64,000 nt of DNA from Bryobacterales bacterium (GCA_022824585.1 JAJDZN010000323.1:1-64000); one strand, 5' to 3'. Shown: positions 1-9,220, counted from the first letter of the stretch. The notes: generated by a model not told the origin, from the sequence alone. Numbers and translations: made by a program.

Positions 1-1
1 C

Positions 2-1261
2 GCCGGCGCCGGCAGCGGCGCGGCGTCGCCTTCGGGACCCGCGCAGCCGGTCGCGATTGCCCCGCCGGAGGGGCTCGCCCGCCCGCCGCAGGACGAGGTT
101 GGCCTTGCTCCGCGCCCGGCGCGGATGCTGCCGCTTTCGGCCAAGTCAGAGGACGCGCTGAGGGAACTCGCCGAGCGGTATCTGGCGTGGCTGGACGAGC
201 GGAGCGGTGAGATCTCGCCGGAGGCTGGCGCAACCGATTCGCTGCTCTCCGACATGGCATGGACGGCCGGCGTGGGGCGGAGCCATCTCGCATACCGCGC
301 CGCCGTGGTGTTTTCGGACGCCGCCTCGTTGCGGGATCGGCTGACCGCGCTCGCCGAGGCGCCGGGCGGACCGGAGCCGCTCAACGTAACGAAGGTGGCC
401 TTCGTCTACCCCGGCGAGGGCGGCCACTGGGCAGGCACGGGCACGGCGCTCCACGAGACCGAGCCGGTGGTCCGGGCCGTGCTCGACCGTTGCGAGGCGG
501 TGTTTCAGGACGAGTGGGGCAAGTCGCTGTTCAATGGGATAATCGCCCGCGCCGGATCGGCTGGGGCTCCCGACCACGGCGCATGGCCGGGTCCGACGCT
601 CTATACGCTCGAATGCGCGCTCACGGCGCTGTGGGCAAGCGTTGGCGTCCGTCCGAGCGTGGTGGCTGGGCACGGCGCCGGCGAGATCGCGGCCGCGCAG
701 GCGGCCGGGGTGTTCGGTCTGGAAGACGGGCTGCGACTTGCCGCTACGGGAGAGGATGCGGAGGCACTGTTGGAGGGCATTTCGCTCAACACGCCGTCCC
801 TCAGCTTAATGAATGGCCGCTCCGGCCGGTTGGTAGAGCCCGATCAAGCACTGGATGGTGCGTACTGGCTCCGTCAGGCGGCGGGCGCTCCGCTACCGCT
901 CGGCAGCGTCTCTGGAGCCCTGGCCGACCAAGGCGTGGAGGTGGTCATCGAAATCGGCCCGAACGTCGTCCTTGCGCCGCTGATGCCGGAGGCGTGGCCG
1001 AAGACGGCGCAACGCTCTGCGCCGCCAACCGAGCTGTCGAGTCCGAGACGGCCAGGGCAGCGCCAAGCGCGGACGGCGGGCGACGCCTGCGGTGGCATCG
1101 TGGACGCGGTCGCCGAGATTTACGAGGCAGGGTTGCCGATCGATTTCGCGGGGCTGTTCGCTGGCGAGACACGGCGCCGTATCGCCTTGCCCTCCTATCC
1201 GTTCCAGCGTCGGCGATACTGGCTCCCCAAGCCTGTGGCGCACACCGCCGCAGCGGATTGA
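2..1261 (+). pseudogene. type I polyketide synthase fragment, KS-AT linker and degenerate acyltransferase (5' end outside window)
   Basis: The frame is open from base 2, so the ketosynthase should lie upstream of the window. An Ala/Pro-rich linker leads into the typical KS-AT linker (LPLSAKSEDALREL) and an acyltransferase domain. This would normally load malonyl-type extender units onto an acyl carrier protein. The AT is damaged: the GHSxG nucleophile motif reads GHGAGE, with GGC (674-676) in place of a Ser codon; the GQGSQ motif reads GEGGH; and about 100 or more residues after the nucleophile are missing, including the stretch that carries the HAFHS-type His. The post-AT motif (LPSYPFQRRRYWL) is intact, followed about 10 residues later by a stop at the edge of a transposase fragment. 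No DH, KR or ACP follows. It is very unlikely to transfer acyl groups. Confidence 0.8.
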
Positions 1262-1685
1262 TCGCACAACCGCGCGCCCGTCCGCGGCGCTGGCCTTTCT
1301 GGCCAAGGCGGTGTTCGCTGTCCCCACGACCCGGGCGCTGGTCGAGCGGCTGTGCAACGACCCGACCCTGGGTCGGCTGTGCGGCTGGGAGACGGTCGGC
1401 GCGGTGCGCAGCGATGCGACCTTCTCGCGGGCCTTCGCCGGCTTCGCGACCAGCGAGTTGGCTGGGCGCTTGCACGAGGCTTTGGTCCGGCGGACGCTGA
1501 AGGAGCACCTGGCGGGGCGCGTCTCACGCGACTCGACGGCGATCCCGGCGCGCGAGCGGCCGGTGTGTAAGTCCAAGCCAGTCGAGCAGAAACGCAAGCG
1601 CGGCCGACCGCGCAAGGGAGAGCAGCGCGCGCCGCAGCCGACGCGCTTGCAACGGGGGGCAATGACGTTGGAAGTGCTGCGCAGC
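1262..1685 (+). mobile_element. transposase N-terminal fragment
   Basis: This stretch, in a different frame from the PKS, encodes about 135 residues that look like the N-terminal part of a DDE transposase. It has an LAKAVF...PTTRALVERLCNDPTLGRLCGW segment, then SDATFSRAF, then SRDSTAI and a basic KRKRGRPRKGE linker. These are familiar from IS transposases of about 330 residues. The catalytic DDE core is missing: the reading is lost around 1685, where a second PKS fragment begins. The fragment therefore lies between two paralogous PKS ends. The boundaries are approximate and come from where the similarity stops; no terminal inverted repeats were identified. The IS family was not settled. Confidence 0.65.
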
Positions 1686-2052
1686 GAGCGAGCCCGCGGC
1701 CTTTGGGAGCTGCGGCAGAGCGCTGGCAGAGCTGGGTGTCGATGTGGTTGTCGCGGTCGGCCCGGGCGCGCCGTTGGAAAAGATGCTGCCAGCAGCGGTC
1801 GGCAGTTCCCCCTCGCCGGTCGTCATTTCGAGTCTTGGACAGTCGCCGGATCGCGAGGCGAAGCCAACGTCGAGGCCAAGCGGCGGCTTCGTGGACGCTG
1901 TAGCCGGGGCCTACGAGGCGGGGCTCCCGGTGTCCTTCACAGGGCTCTTCGCCGGCGAGACCCGTCGCCGGGTTTCGCTGCCGGACTACCCGTTCGAACG
2001 CCGACGTCACTGGATCAAGACCCAGGAACGACAGATTGAGGCCCGGACCTAA
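1684..2052 (+). pseudogene. second polyketide synthase fragment, AT C-terminus
   Basis: From about 1684 the frame encodes the end of an acyltransferase domain: ALAELGVDVVVAVGP, then a linker and the post-AT motif LPDYPFERRRHWI, with a stop 10 residues later. It is paralogous to the end of the first fragment; both share GLFAGETRRR and the ...EAGLP.. segment before it. Nothing in this frame encodes the rest of an AT, because the upstream sequence belongs to the transposase fragment and contains a TGA at 1663. It is therefore a stranded 3' end. Both copies stop soon after the post-AT motif, so the ancestral proteins may have been KS-AT enzymes that used a separate carrier protein; that is inference. 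Confidence 0.7.
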
Positions 2053-2948
2053 GACAGTTTGTTGCCGTTGAGAAACTCGCGAACCGCCGCGGCACATTCT
2101 GACGGCCTCTCAAGCTGGAGAAGATGCGTCGTCTCAGGAATGAAATCGTAGTCCACCTTCATAGCATTGCTGAGATCGAAGGTTGGCAAGTATGAATAGG
2201 GAAGTGTCGGGTCAGCTCCGATAACCTTGGTCGGACAGGAGAGCAAATCCAAATCTATGAGCGGAAAGAAACTTCGCGCATAATCCGTAAGTTGCGCTTC
2301 GTATTCGGGGGGGCACCGAAGCTCATACCCGTTCCCGCCCGCCATCGGCCGAAGTGTTGTGTGTGCCGCAAGTTCCCGAACACCGGGAACCACGCGCGAG
2401 AATGTTGGCACATAGCGAAGAAAGTCGGCAAACTCTTCTCGGGTCTTGAAGCGGTTCCCGCGCCGCCGGGTGCTTGTGGCCACTCTCTCGGCGGCCGCGA
2501 GCAGGTCCACCTGACTCGCGCCGGGCTTGCATATAGGTGGATCGAACAGAACCAGAGCCGAATAGAGATCAGTAAAGGACAGTAGAGGAATAATCGTAGA
2601 CAGAGAATGAAAGACGCCGATCGTCGGTTTGTTCCCGTAGACACGCTCGATCGATTCAAGAATGCGGTCGTGGTCGTGAATCAGGGTGGGAACATTGTGG
2701 TCATGCAGCCCGTCAACCGTATTCCAACCATGGTTTCTCAGGTCGTAAACGACTAACTCGTAGTCGTCTGCAAGCAATGACCAGAAAGGATAGTAGAGAT
2801 CGATTGCAAGACCATTGCCGTGGCTCAGAACCAGCCGCGAGCCCGACGTATTGCCGTGCTGGCGCAGGGTGGCGACGACGTGGTCGCCAAGCCGTACGTC
2901 ACATGCCGAAAGCGGCTCGGGCACGTCCCAGGCGGCTTCTGTTGTCAT
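2049..2948 (-). CDS. alpha/beta hydrolase
   Basis: This 299-residue protein has an alpha/beta hydrolase fold: an oxyanion-type HGNG at 43-46, a nucleophile elbow GVFHSLS with Ser115, a possible acid at Asp246 and a late His275 in THLLQLERP. The elbow lacks the usual final Gly of GxSxG (Ser in its place), which occurs in some members. No signal peptide is visible, so it is probably cytoplasmic. The substrate is unknown. It ends against the PKS fragment and lies downstream of an acyl carrier protein on the same strand, so a thioesterase or ester-cleaving role in a polyketide or acyl pathway is possible but unproven. Confidence 0.8.
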   Translation of the reverse strand: MTTEAAWDVPEPLSACDVRLGDHVVATLRQHGNTSGSRLVLSHGNGLAIDLYYPFWSLLADDYELVVYDLRNHGWNTVDGLHDHNVPTLIHDHDRILESIERVYGNKPTIGVFHSLSTIIPLLSFTDLYSALVLFDPPICKPGASQVDLLAAAERVATSTRRRGNRFKTREEFADFLRYVPTFSRVVPGVRELAAHTTLRPMAGGNGYELRCPPEYEAQLTDYARSFFPLIDLDLLSCPTKVIGADPTLPYSYLPTFDLSNAMKVDYDFIPETTHLLQLERPSECAAAVREFLNGNKLS

Positions 2949-3505
2949 GGCAGGATGATCCGCTCCCGCTCGGCGTCATTGCACGGGCCGGAATGTACCT
3001 CTATGCTATCGAACCTACCGTCGCGCCAGAAACCCCACGGCTCCCGAATTGGGAGTGGCGGGTCCACAGCGCTGCCTGTTCGGCTCCTCCCGGCAGGGCG
3101 GCTCAGCTGCCAGACCTGTGCAGGCTAGGGCCTTGCGGTTTGTGCCCCCAACGCTGGCCGCGCCGGAGCGCCCGGCGGAGTCGCTTTCGTTGAGCATTGG
3201 TGCCCCATCCGGGCGCGGCTAGTCCGCGCTCAAACCCTCCGCGCTCTGCGAACCAACGCGCGCAAGACCTTGCGCCTAGTCCGCCCACGCCAAGAGCCGG
3301 GACACGGAAAATCAGTCGTGCCTCGCTCCATCCGAGCCGCTGCATACGCTACAGAGTTCATTGCTGATTACAACCGCGATCAATGCGAATCCTGCGGCAC
3401 GTGACGCAGCGCGTTGCTTTGACGCTGAGATGTGGGTGCCGCCGTATGTTATCGGTCGCCCGACCGGGGAGGATGCCTGTGAGGGTGTCCGATCGCGGCA
3501 CGCGG
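2949..3505. other. 557-bp gap, no confident gene
   Basis: This lies between the hydrolase and the acyl carrier protein. Only short out-of-context frames are open and none resembles a known family. It may be the remains of a lost gene from the PKS neighbourhood, but nothing in the sequence proves this. Confidence 0.4.
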
Positions 3506-3736
3506 TCAGCTGGAACGCGCGTCGATAAATGCTACGACGTCGTTAAGATTCTCGAACTGGCTGCAGTCGTCCGCGGCCAAGCCGAGGTCAAATTCGCTAT
3601 TGACCAGTTTGAAGAAGGATATCGCATCGACTGAAGATATGCCGAGGCTGTTGAAGGCGGCGTCGAAGTTAAGCTCGTGATCCACGTCGAAACTGTCAGT
3701 GACCAGCGCGGTCAATCGTTCTGCTGTTGATGGCAT
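3506..3736 (-). CDS. discrete acyl carrier protein
   Basis: This 76-residue acidic protein has the size and pattern of an acyl carrier protein. The phosphopantetheine site is LGISSVDAI, with Ser35 as the predicted attachment residue; the usual Asp before that Ser is replaced by Ser. A strong ribosome site (AAGGAG, 9 bases before the ATG) supports the start. An AT-rich stretch upstream (about 3820-3840 on the + strand) contains TATATT and TATGCT on the minus strand and could hold the promoter. It is not the usual fabF-linked acpP context; it sits beside PKS remnants and a hydrolase, so it more likely belonged to a specialised acyl or polyketide pathway. Whether that pathway still works is unknown. 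Confidence 0.82.
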   Translation of the reverse strand: MPSTAERLTALVTDSFDVDHELNFDAAFNSLGISSVDAISFFKLVNSEFDLGLAADDCSQFENLNDVVAFIDARSS

Positions 3737-3877
3737 TGGGGTGTTCTCCTTCGGAAACGTTGGTATACGAAGCTTCGCGCAAGGAATCGCGGCACCGCAG
3801 CAGCCGAGATCTTACGAAGCAACGCAATATAGCATACAAACACTTCTGAAGTCGGCGCAACTAGCGATCCGTCACCG

Positions 3878-4465
3878 TTAACGCAGGGGCCAAGGGTAGA
3901 GTGAACCGGCATTCCACATCCCCACGCAGAGGCGGTCAAGGCACCTCCGCAGGGTTTGCATCCCGAGCACCATCGCTTGCAGGCGCACGCAGGCCCGCCA
4001 AGGCACCTCGTTGCCTGGACAGGGCCGCCGCTTGCTGGGCCGCCGGCCCACCATGCGAGCCAGCAACACCACCCAACTGCGGATGTCGGTCCCGAACGGT
4101 CTTCCGGGCTCCGCCGGCGGCCGCAACTGACGGCGCTCGACGAACGCCCCGATCATCTCCCGCTCGTCCCCGCGCAGCAAGTCCTGAGCCGGCGTCTCCA
4201 GCGCATCCCGCGCATAGGGCGCCAGGCTGAACACCTGCCACGCCGCGATCGCGCGGACCGGCGGCAACGCCAGCCCCAACTGCTCCGCCAACCGCGGCAG
4301 GGCCTTGCGCGCCGAAGCCGCACACAGCTTCCCAAGGGGGTTGCGCCAGCCGTCCCGCTCGCACAACTCGGGCGCCAAGCCCGCGCTCGAGAAGCTGCCC
4401 TGCCGCAACGCCCGCTGCAGCCACTGCACCGTCTCCGGCTTCAGCATGCGGAGCCCAATCCGCAC
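3878..4465 (-). pseudogene. IS4-type transposase with deleted catalytic core
   Basis: The frame is intact over 195 residues but joins two ends of a much longer protein. Residues 1-70 match the N-terminal DNA-binding region of IS4/Tn5-like transposases (ELCERDGWRNPLGK). From about residue 75 the sequence is the family's C-terminal part: AAWQVFSLAPYAR, then FGTDIRSWVVLLARMVG and PSKRRPCPG, which parallels the Tn5 C-terminus (ARLGGFMDSKR). The family is usually around 450 residues, so some 250 residues carrying the DDE catalytic core are missing without a frame break. It cannot transpose by itself. It could still bind transposon ends, but that is speculation. Confidence 0.68.
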
Positions 4466-4889
4466 TCTTCCGTCTTACAGCCCCCTGTGTTAACTGTGTG
4501 CAATCGCTAGCCGGCGCAATCCCGTACTTCTTCCGATCAGAAACGAACGTGCCTCTGACACATGCGCCGATACCTAGCACCGACCTCGGGTCGCTGCCAA
4601 CTGCGCGAGCGTTCCCTCGCACCAGAAGGTGTCCGAATGATGCACCTGAAGGCAATCTTCGTGGGTTCGTCCAGCCGTTCGCGGGATCCTCGGCAGGCGA
4701 GCCACCGAGGCTGCCGTGCCGAACCGGCGACCTGCTCGCAGTGACCAACTCGCGACTGTCACGACCGGAGCGCTGAGCGGCAGTGTTTCACCGCCCGCCC
4801 TGCCGTCTTGCGCGTAGCCTCTCAGAGGGCTGGTTACACTAGCTCAAGCCAACGCACTTCGCGAACGCTGGCGCGAGGAGGATCCGATC
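4466..4889. other. 424-bp gap upstream of the small membrane protein
   Basis: No gene is supported. A TACACT hexamer at about 4834 could be a -10 element for the next gene, but no convincing -35 is spaced for it. Confidence 0.35.
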
Positions 4890-5345
4890 GTGAGTAGGGG
4901 CCGTGCACTTCAGGCAGTCATTCTCGGCCTGGGCCTGAACATGTTGCTTGGATTCGCGAGCATCGCGCTGGCGTGGGCAATTTTCGGGCCGGAGGGAGCA
5001 TTCCAGGGCGGGACCACCGTAGCCAGCTTTGCCTGGTGCGCGTTTGGATGCGGTGTCGGACTGGCTGCGGGCGTGATCGTTGGTCGCGTGACATCGGCCG
5101 TCGCCAGGCAAGCCCCCCGATTGCCAGTGTTCGTACTGGCTGGCCTCCTTCTGGTTATCGGCCTCGGGAGCGCCGTCTTGCGATTGGGTGCTGAGCCGAA
5201 GCCTCTGCCCGAGGGAATGTCCGTTGGAGACCTGACGTTCTTCGAGGTCGGCGAGGTAGCCACAAGTCCCGCTTGGTACTCCTTCGCAGCGCCCGGCATC
5301 GTAGTGCTAGGGGTGCTGATAGGAGGGCGAGTCCTTCGCAGATAG
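4890..5345 (+). CDS. small hydrophobic membrane protein, unknown function
   Basis: The 151-residue protein has about four hydrophobic segments: residues 8-30, 40-62, 78-95 and 130-148. Between the third and fourth lies a short polar loop (PEGMSVGDLTFFEVGEV). The start is GTG, chosen because a strong AGGAGG site lies 8 bases upstream and the hydrophobic N-terminus follows directly. It is probably an inner-membrane protein. I do not recognise the family. It stands alone, with gaps of several hundred bases on both sides, and its Gly/Ala-rich helices suggest close packing in the membrane. Confidence 0.6.
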   Translation: MSRGRALQAVILGLGLNMLLGFASIALAWAIFGPEGAFQGGTTVASFAWCAFGCGVGLAAGVIVGRVTSAVARQAPRLPVFVLAGLLLVIGLGSAVLRLGAEPKPLPEGMSVGDLTFFEVGEVATSPAWYSFAAPGIVVLGVLIGGRVLRR

Positions 5346-5732
5346 GCCCTGACGCTAGCTCGCTCTGACGATATCGACCGGCCAACCCGCCACTTAAATT
5401 GATCGCCCCTGGCCGTCCGGCACGCTTGAATCCTGCTCTGGAGTGACCGCGGTCTCGATCACACCGTCCCCCCACATCCGGCCCGGCTGCAAGAAATCGG
5501 CCGCCTTCCCCCAGCAGGATCTTTAGCTGCCGTTCTCGGAATCGATCGGCTCTCGTCGGAGACGCAGTCAATTGATCGCGGCGTTAGCGACCGACAACCG
5601 GGAACCGCCTCGCGCAGCGTTGGCCCGCAACTGCCAACGACACCAACCTGATGCCCGCGGCAGACTCTCGAAGATTCCGCCTTACGTCCAACCGATGCAC
5701 TGCACTATGGACTAGAATTCTCATCCGGCGCA
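5346..5732. other. 387-bp gap upstream of the tol cluster
   Basis: No gene is supported here. It should contain the promoter for the tol genes, but I could not place one with confidence. Confidence 0.35.
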
Positions 5733-6596
5733 ATGTATAGTGTAGGTGCCGTACTTGTGGCCCTGCCGACAGCAGTTCGCCGCAAGCGATTGGCGCCATC
5801 CCAAGGGTCAGGCTTGACATTCGCGCCAACACTCGCGCTGCTGCTGCAGGCTGTTGCCGAAGAGGCTGCCGAAGCGGACTTGACCGCAGCCGAAGAGGTC
5901 TCGGCCGCGGTCGAGCAGTCCACGCTCCTCAGTCTGTTGCTCGATGTCGGCCCGGTCGGCTTCACGGTGTTCGCGATCCTTGCCCTGATGTCGATCCTGT
6001 CTTGGGCCCTGGCGTACTCAAAGCACCGCGCGCTCTCGTCAAGTGCAAAGGCCAACATGTCTTTCCGCAACGCCTTCCGCCGGGTCGGCAAGCTGGCAGA
6101 AATCAACGCCGCCTCGGAACAGTTTCGCCCGGCGCCGCTGGTGACGGTCTTCGACCACGGCTACAAGGAGGTCGCGCGGCAAGTCAACACGTATGGCCAG
6201 ATCACCAACCCCGCCTCGATCGAGCGTTCGCTGGCCCTGGCAGCCAGCGAGGAAACGTCGCGGCTGCGAAAGAACCTCGGCATTCTGGCCACGACCGCCT
6301 CGGCGGCGCCGTTCATCGGCCTGTTCGGGACGGTCTGGGGCGTGCTTGACGCGTTCCGCGGCCTCGGAACCTCCAGCGGCGCCACGCTGCGGGCGGTCGC
6401 GCCCGGCATCGCCGAAGCCCTGCTGGCGACGGCGCTGGGGCTGTTCGCGGCGATCCCGGCCCTGATCTTCTACAACGTCTACGCCGGAAGGCTGCGCGAA
6501 ATCCGTTCCAGCATGCAAGACTTTGGGCTGGAGTTCTTCAACCTGGCGGAAAAGGACTACGGAGCGAGGGATGGCGCTGCAACCAAACACTCCTGA
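5733..6596 (+). CDS. tolQ: TolQ/ExbB-type proton channel subunit
   Basis: This is the MotA/TolQ/ExbB inner-membrane subunit that, with TolR, uses the proton motive force to drive the Tol-Pal system during envelope constriction. Membrane helices lie at about 74-95, 183-205 and 225-250; the long cytoplasmic loop between the first two and the motif APFIGLFGTVWGV (192-204) are diagnostic. At 287 residues it is longer than typical TolQ (about 230) because of an N-terminal extension of about 60 residues containing Ala/Glu-rich sequence. The ATG at 5733 has no good ribosome site, so the true start could be internal. It overlaps tolR by 26 bases. ExbB is the alternative name, but the tolB and pal neighbours favour TolQ. 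Confidence 0.88.
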   Translation: MYSVGAVLVALPTAVRRKRLAPSQGSGLTFAPTLALLLQAVAEEAAEADLTAAEEVSAAVEQSTLLSLLLDVGPVGFTVFAILALMSILSWALAYSKHRALSSSAKANMSFRNAFRRVGKLAEINAASEQFRPAPLVTVFDHGYKEVARQVNTYGQITNPASIERSLALAASEETSRLRKNLGILATTASAAPFIGLFGTVWGVLDAFRGLGTSSGATLRAVAPGIAEALLATALGLFAAIPALIFYNVYAGRLREIRSSMQDFGLEFFNLAEKDYGARDGAATKHS

Positions 6597-6993
6597 TTCG
6601 GACGACGCAATCGCTGAAATCAACGTCACGCCGTTCGTCGACGTCGTGCTCGTGCTGCTGATCATCTTCATGATCACGGCTGGCGTCGTCGAGTTCGGCC
6701 TGGAGATCGACGTGCCCCGCACGCGCGAAGTGGCGACGTCGGACAAGGACTTCGCCTACGTCAACATCACCTCCAAGGGAGAGCTGTTCTTCGGCGACGA
6801 GCCGGTAAGCGTGTACGACATCGCCGAGCTGGCCAAGCAGAAGAACCCTGACCAGCCCGGGATCTACTTGCGCGCCCATCGCACGACGCCCTGGGAGATC
6901 GTGGCCCCGGTGATCGCCGAATGCGGCGTTAACAAGGTCAATGTAAACGTTGTCACCAAGCCGCTCGTCAGAGACCCTAGGGTGCGACGATAA
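6571..6993 (+). CDS. tolR: TolR/ExbD-type subunit
   Basis: This 140-residue protein has a short cytoplasmic N-terminus, one membrane helix with the conserved channel Asp (NVTPFVDVVLVLLIIFMI) and a periplasmic ExbD/TolR domain ending in VNVNVVTKP. It pairs with TolQ and couples proton flow to the TolA-like protein. The ATG at 6571 was chosen because GGAGCGAGGG lies just before it and the product then has family length; the same frame is open further upstream inside tolQ. The overlap with tolQ suggests translational coupling. Confidence 0.9.
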   Translation: MALQPNTPDSDDAIAEINVTPFVDVVLVLLIIFMITAGVVEFGLEIDVPRTREVATSDKDFAYVNITSKGELFFGDEPVSVYDIAELAKQKNPDQPGIYLRAHRTTPWEIVAPVIAECGVNKVNVNVVTKPLVRDPRVRR

Positions 6994-7009
6994 AGCTCGC
7001 GACAGTCGC

Positions 7010-7801
7010 ATGCACGCACGGCGGCAGTATCCGGCGGGGACCGAGGGGCTGCGAAGGCCTCTGCTGCTATCGACCGCGTGCCACGGCGCGCTGCTGACCG
7101 CGTCGCTGGCGTGGGGCGTCCTCAACCCCACGATCCACCTCGGCTCCCCGGACGCCGCGGGCGGCGGCATCGTGGCGGTTAGCAGCGTGCCGATCAACGC
7201 CGCGCCAGCGAGGCTGCCCAACCCGGTGGCCAACCCCAGCCGGCACAACGTCCCGGCACCGGACGGCTTCCGGCGCTCTACCGAGGTGCCGCAGCCGGAA
7301 CCCGAAACCGAGGAAGCGCCGCCCGCCCCGGTGCCGAGTCCCGAACGCAGGGCGGCCGAGAAGCAGCAGGAGCGCTCGGTAGGACAGCGCAGCGCCGGAG
7401 AGACAAAGGCGAACGAACTCCGGTCGTCGCTCGGCGCGGCGTTGAGCAGCGACATGTACCAAGCCGCTCCCGGCGGCGCACTCGGCTTCGGCGGGGCCAA
7501 GGGCGGACCGTTCGGCCAACGCTTCGGCTGGTACGCCCAGATCCTGCAACGGGCCATCGGGGAGCAGTGGCGCATGACGCTGGGGCAGGTCTCGGGAGGG
7601 TCGTCAAAGCCGGCCGTGATAACGTTCGTGATCGCCCGCTCGGGCCAGATCGGCCAAGTGGCCATTCAACAGTCGAGCGGGAACCGCTCGCTCGACTACT
7701 CGGCGGTGCGGGCGACCAACAACGCCAGCCCGGTACGGCCGCTGCCGCGAGGCCTCGGCCGCAATTCGATCACGATCGAGATGCACTTCCAACTCGATTG
7801 A
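7010..7801 (+). CDS. TolA/TonB-like energy-transducing protein
   Basis: The 263-residue protein has a short basic N-terminus, one membrane helix (about 18-37), a long Pro/Glu/Arg-rich periplasmic linker (about 65-140) and a C-terminal TonB/TolA-like domain (about 165-263, with the segment ITFVIARSGQIGQVAIQQSSG). It should span the periplasm and pass energy from TolQR to TolB/Pal or an outer-membrane partner. Its position between tolR and tolB makes it the TolA of this cluster, although the C-terminal fold is closer to TonB. The start is the ATG 17 bases after the tolR stop. The linker is short compared with enterobacterial TolA. Confidence 0.82.
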   Translation: MHARRQYPAGTEGLRRPLLLSTACHGALLTASLAWGVLNPTIHLGSPDAAGGGIVAVSSVPINAAPARLPNPVANPSRHNVPAPDGFRRSTEVPQPEPETEEAPPAPVPSPERRAAEKQQERSVGQRSAGETKANELRSSLGAALSSDMYQAAPGGALGFGGAKGGPFGQRFGWYAQILQRAIGEQWRMTLGQVSGGSSKPAVITFVIARSGQIGQVAIQQSSGNRSLDYSAVRATNNASPVRPLPRGLGRNSITIEMHFQLD

Positions 7802-7840
7802 TTGGGCGGGACAATAACTGCACATGGAGACTGACACAGC

Positions 7841-9220
7841 ATGAGAGACCACTGGATGCGAGCGGTCGCGCTAGTCGCGGCCATTGCCTGCCCGTCGGCC
7901 GCGCAGCAACAGCCCGATGCCGTGATCGTGCTCTCGGACGAGCAGCGCGATCCGCGCATCGCCTTGCCGGAAATCCGCGGCCCCATCGGCTCCGCGAACG
8001 CGGTCGACCAGTTCAACGACGAGGTCTGGAAGGCCCTCGAGGCCTCGGGGCGCCTAGACATCGTGCCCCGCAGCTTCTACCCGCGCAGCGCGCCGCGCAA
8101 GCCGGAGGACATCCAGGTCGACACCAAGACCATGCCCGAGGAGCCGGGCGCCCGGGGGCTGTGGCTAGGCGGCTGGGCGGACACGCCGGTCGTAGCCCGC
8201 TACCTGGTGTACGGGCAGATCGACGACGTGGACGGCCGCTTAGCGCTGCAGGGATACGTCGCCGACGTCAGCCAAGAGTCGGTCGAGGCGTCGTACATCT
8301 TCGGCAAGCGCTACTACAGCGAGGCGAATGCGGCCGGCGCGCGAGGGATGGCCTTCGACTTCGCGCGCGACATTCTCAAGAACCTGGGCCTGGGCGAGGG
8401 CCTGGCAGGCACGCGCATCTATTACGTCCATCGGGACGAGGGCGACGATCGCAAGGAAATCTGGGCCATGGACTACGACGGGCGGAACAAGCAGCGCATC
8501 ACGAACTACCGCAGCCTCTGCCTGACGCCGGCCATCTCGCCAGACGGCAAGCGCATCGCGTTCACGACGTTCGTCGAGGGAGTGCCCGAGATCTACGTGC
8601 ACTCGCTGGAAACGGGGAGGCGGCTGCAGTTCTACAACCAAGATGCCTCCCTGAACACCACGCCGAGCTTCGCGCCCGACAACTCGGCGATCTACTTCGC
8701 GTCCTCGGCATCGGGCCGCAGCCAGATCTACCGCGCCGACCCGGATGGCGGCAACCTCCGGCGCGTCTCCTACTCGCGGGCTTTGGACGTGCATCCGAGC
8801 GTCAACCCCAAGACCGGCGCGCAGATCGCGTTTGTCTCGGGCGCGTCGGGCATGCCGCAGGTCTACCTGATGGACAGCGAAGGCGCCAATCGACGGCGCA
8901 TCTCCGGAGGGGGCGGCGATGCCGTGCAGCCGACTTGGGATCCGAGCGGCGAACGCTTGGCGTTCGCCTGGACGCGCGGCTACGAACTCGGCAACTACAA
9001 CATCTTCCTCGTGGACGTGGCCAGCCAGCGCTACACCCAGCTGACACACAGCCGGGGGCGCAACGATCATCCCTCGTTCTCGCCCAGCGGAACGCACATC
9101 GCGTTCGCATCTGACCGGATGGGAAGCACGCAGATTTGGTCGATGCGCGCTGACGGCACGCAGCTGCGGCAGCTAACGAGCAGGGGTGTCAACGAGTCGC
9201 CAGTATGGGCGACCCGCTGA
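7841..9220 (+). CDS. tolB: Tol-Pal system beta-propeller protein TolB
   Basis: The 459-residue protein has a signal peptide (about 1-21, ending CPSAAQ), an N-terminal TolB domain (about 25-190) that binds the TolA-like protein, and a C-terminal six-bladed WD40-like propeller (about 195-455). The propeller repeats are visible as SPDGKRIAF, DNSAIYFASS, DPSGERLAF and SPSGTHIAFASDR. It acts in the periplasm, bridging the inner-membrane complex and Pal. It follows the TolA-like gene after 39 bases, so the two are probably co-transcribed. Two hairpins follow the stop codon. Confidence 0.93.
   Translation: MRDHWMRAVALVAAIACPSAAQQQPDAVIVLSDEQRDPRIALPEIRGPIGSANAVDQFNDEVWKALEASGRLDIVPRSFYPRSAPRKPEDIQVDTKTMPEEPGARGLWLGGWADTPVVARYLVYGQIDDVDGRLALQGYVADVSQESVEASYIFGKRYYSEANAAGARGMAFDFARDILKNLGLGEGLAGTRIYYVHRDEGDDRKEIWAMDYDGRNKQRITNYRSLCLTPAISPDGKRIAFTTFVEGVPEIYVHSLETGRRLQFYNQDASLNTTPSFAPDNSAIYFASSASGRSQIYRADPDGGNLRRVSYSRALDVHPSVNPKTGAQIAFVSGASGMPQVYLMDSEGANRRRISGGGGDAVQPTWDPSGERLAFAWTRGYELGNYNIFLVDVASQRYTQLTHSRGRNDHPSFSPSGTHIAFASDRMGSTQIWSMRADGTQLRQLTSRGVNESPVWATR

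Noticed and set aside
7567-9114. 515-codon frame over the end of the TolA-like gene and tolB
   Set aside because: It is an out-of-frame shadow rich in Arg, Gly and Ala; tolB is certain in the other frame.
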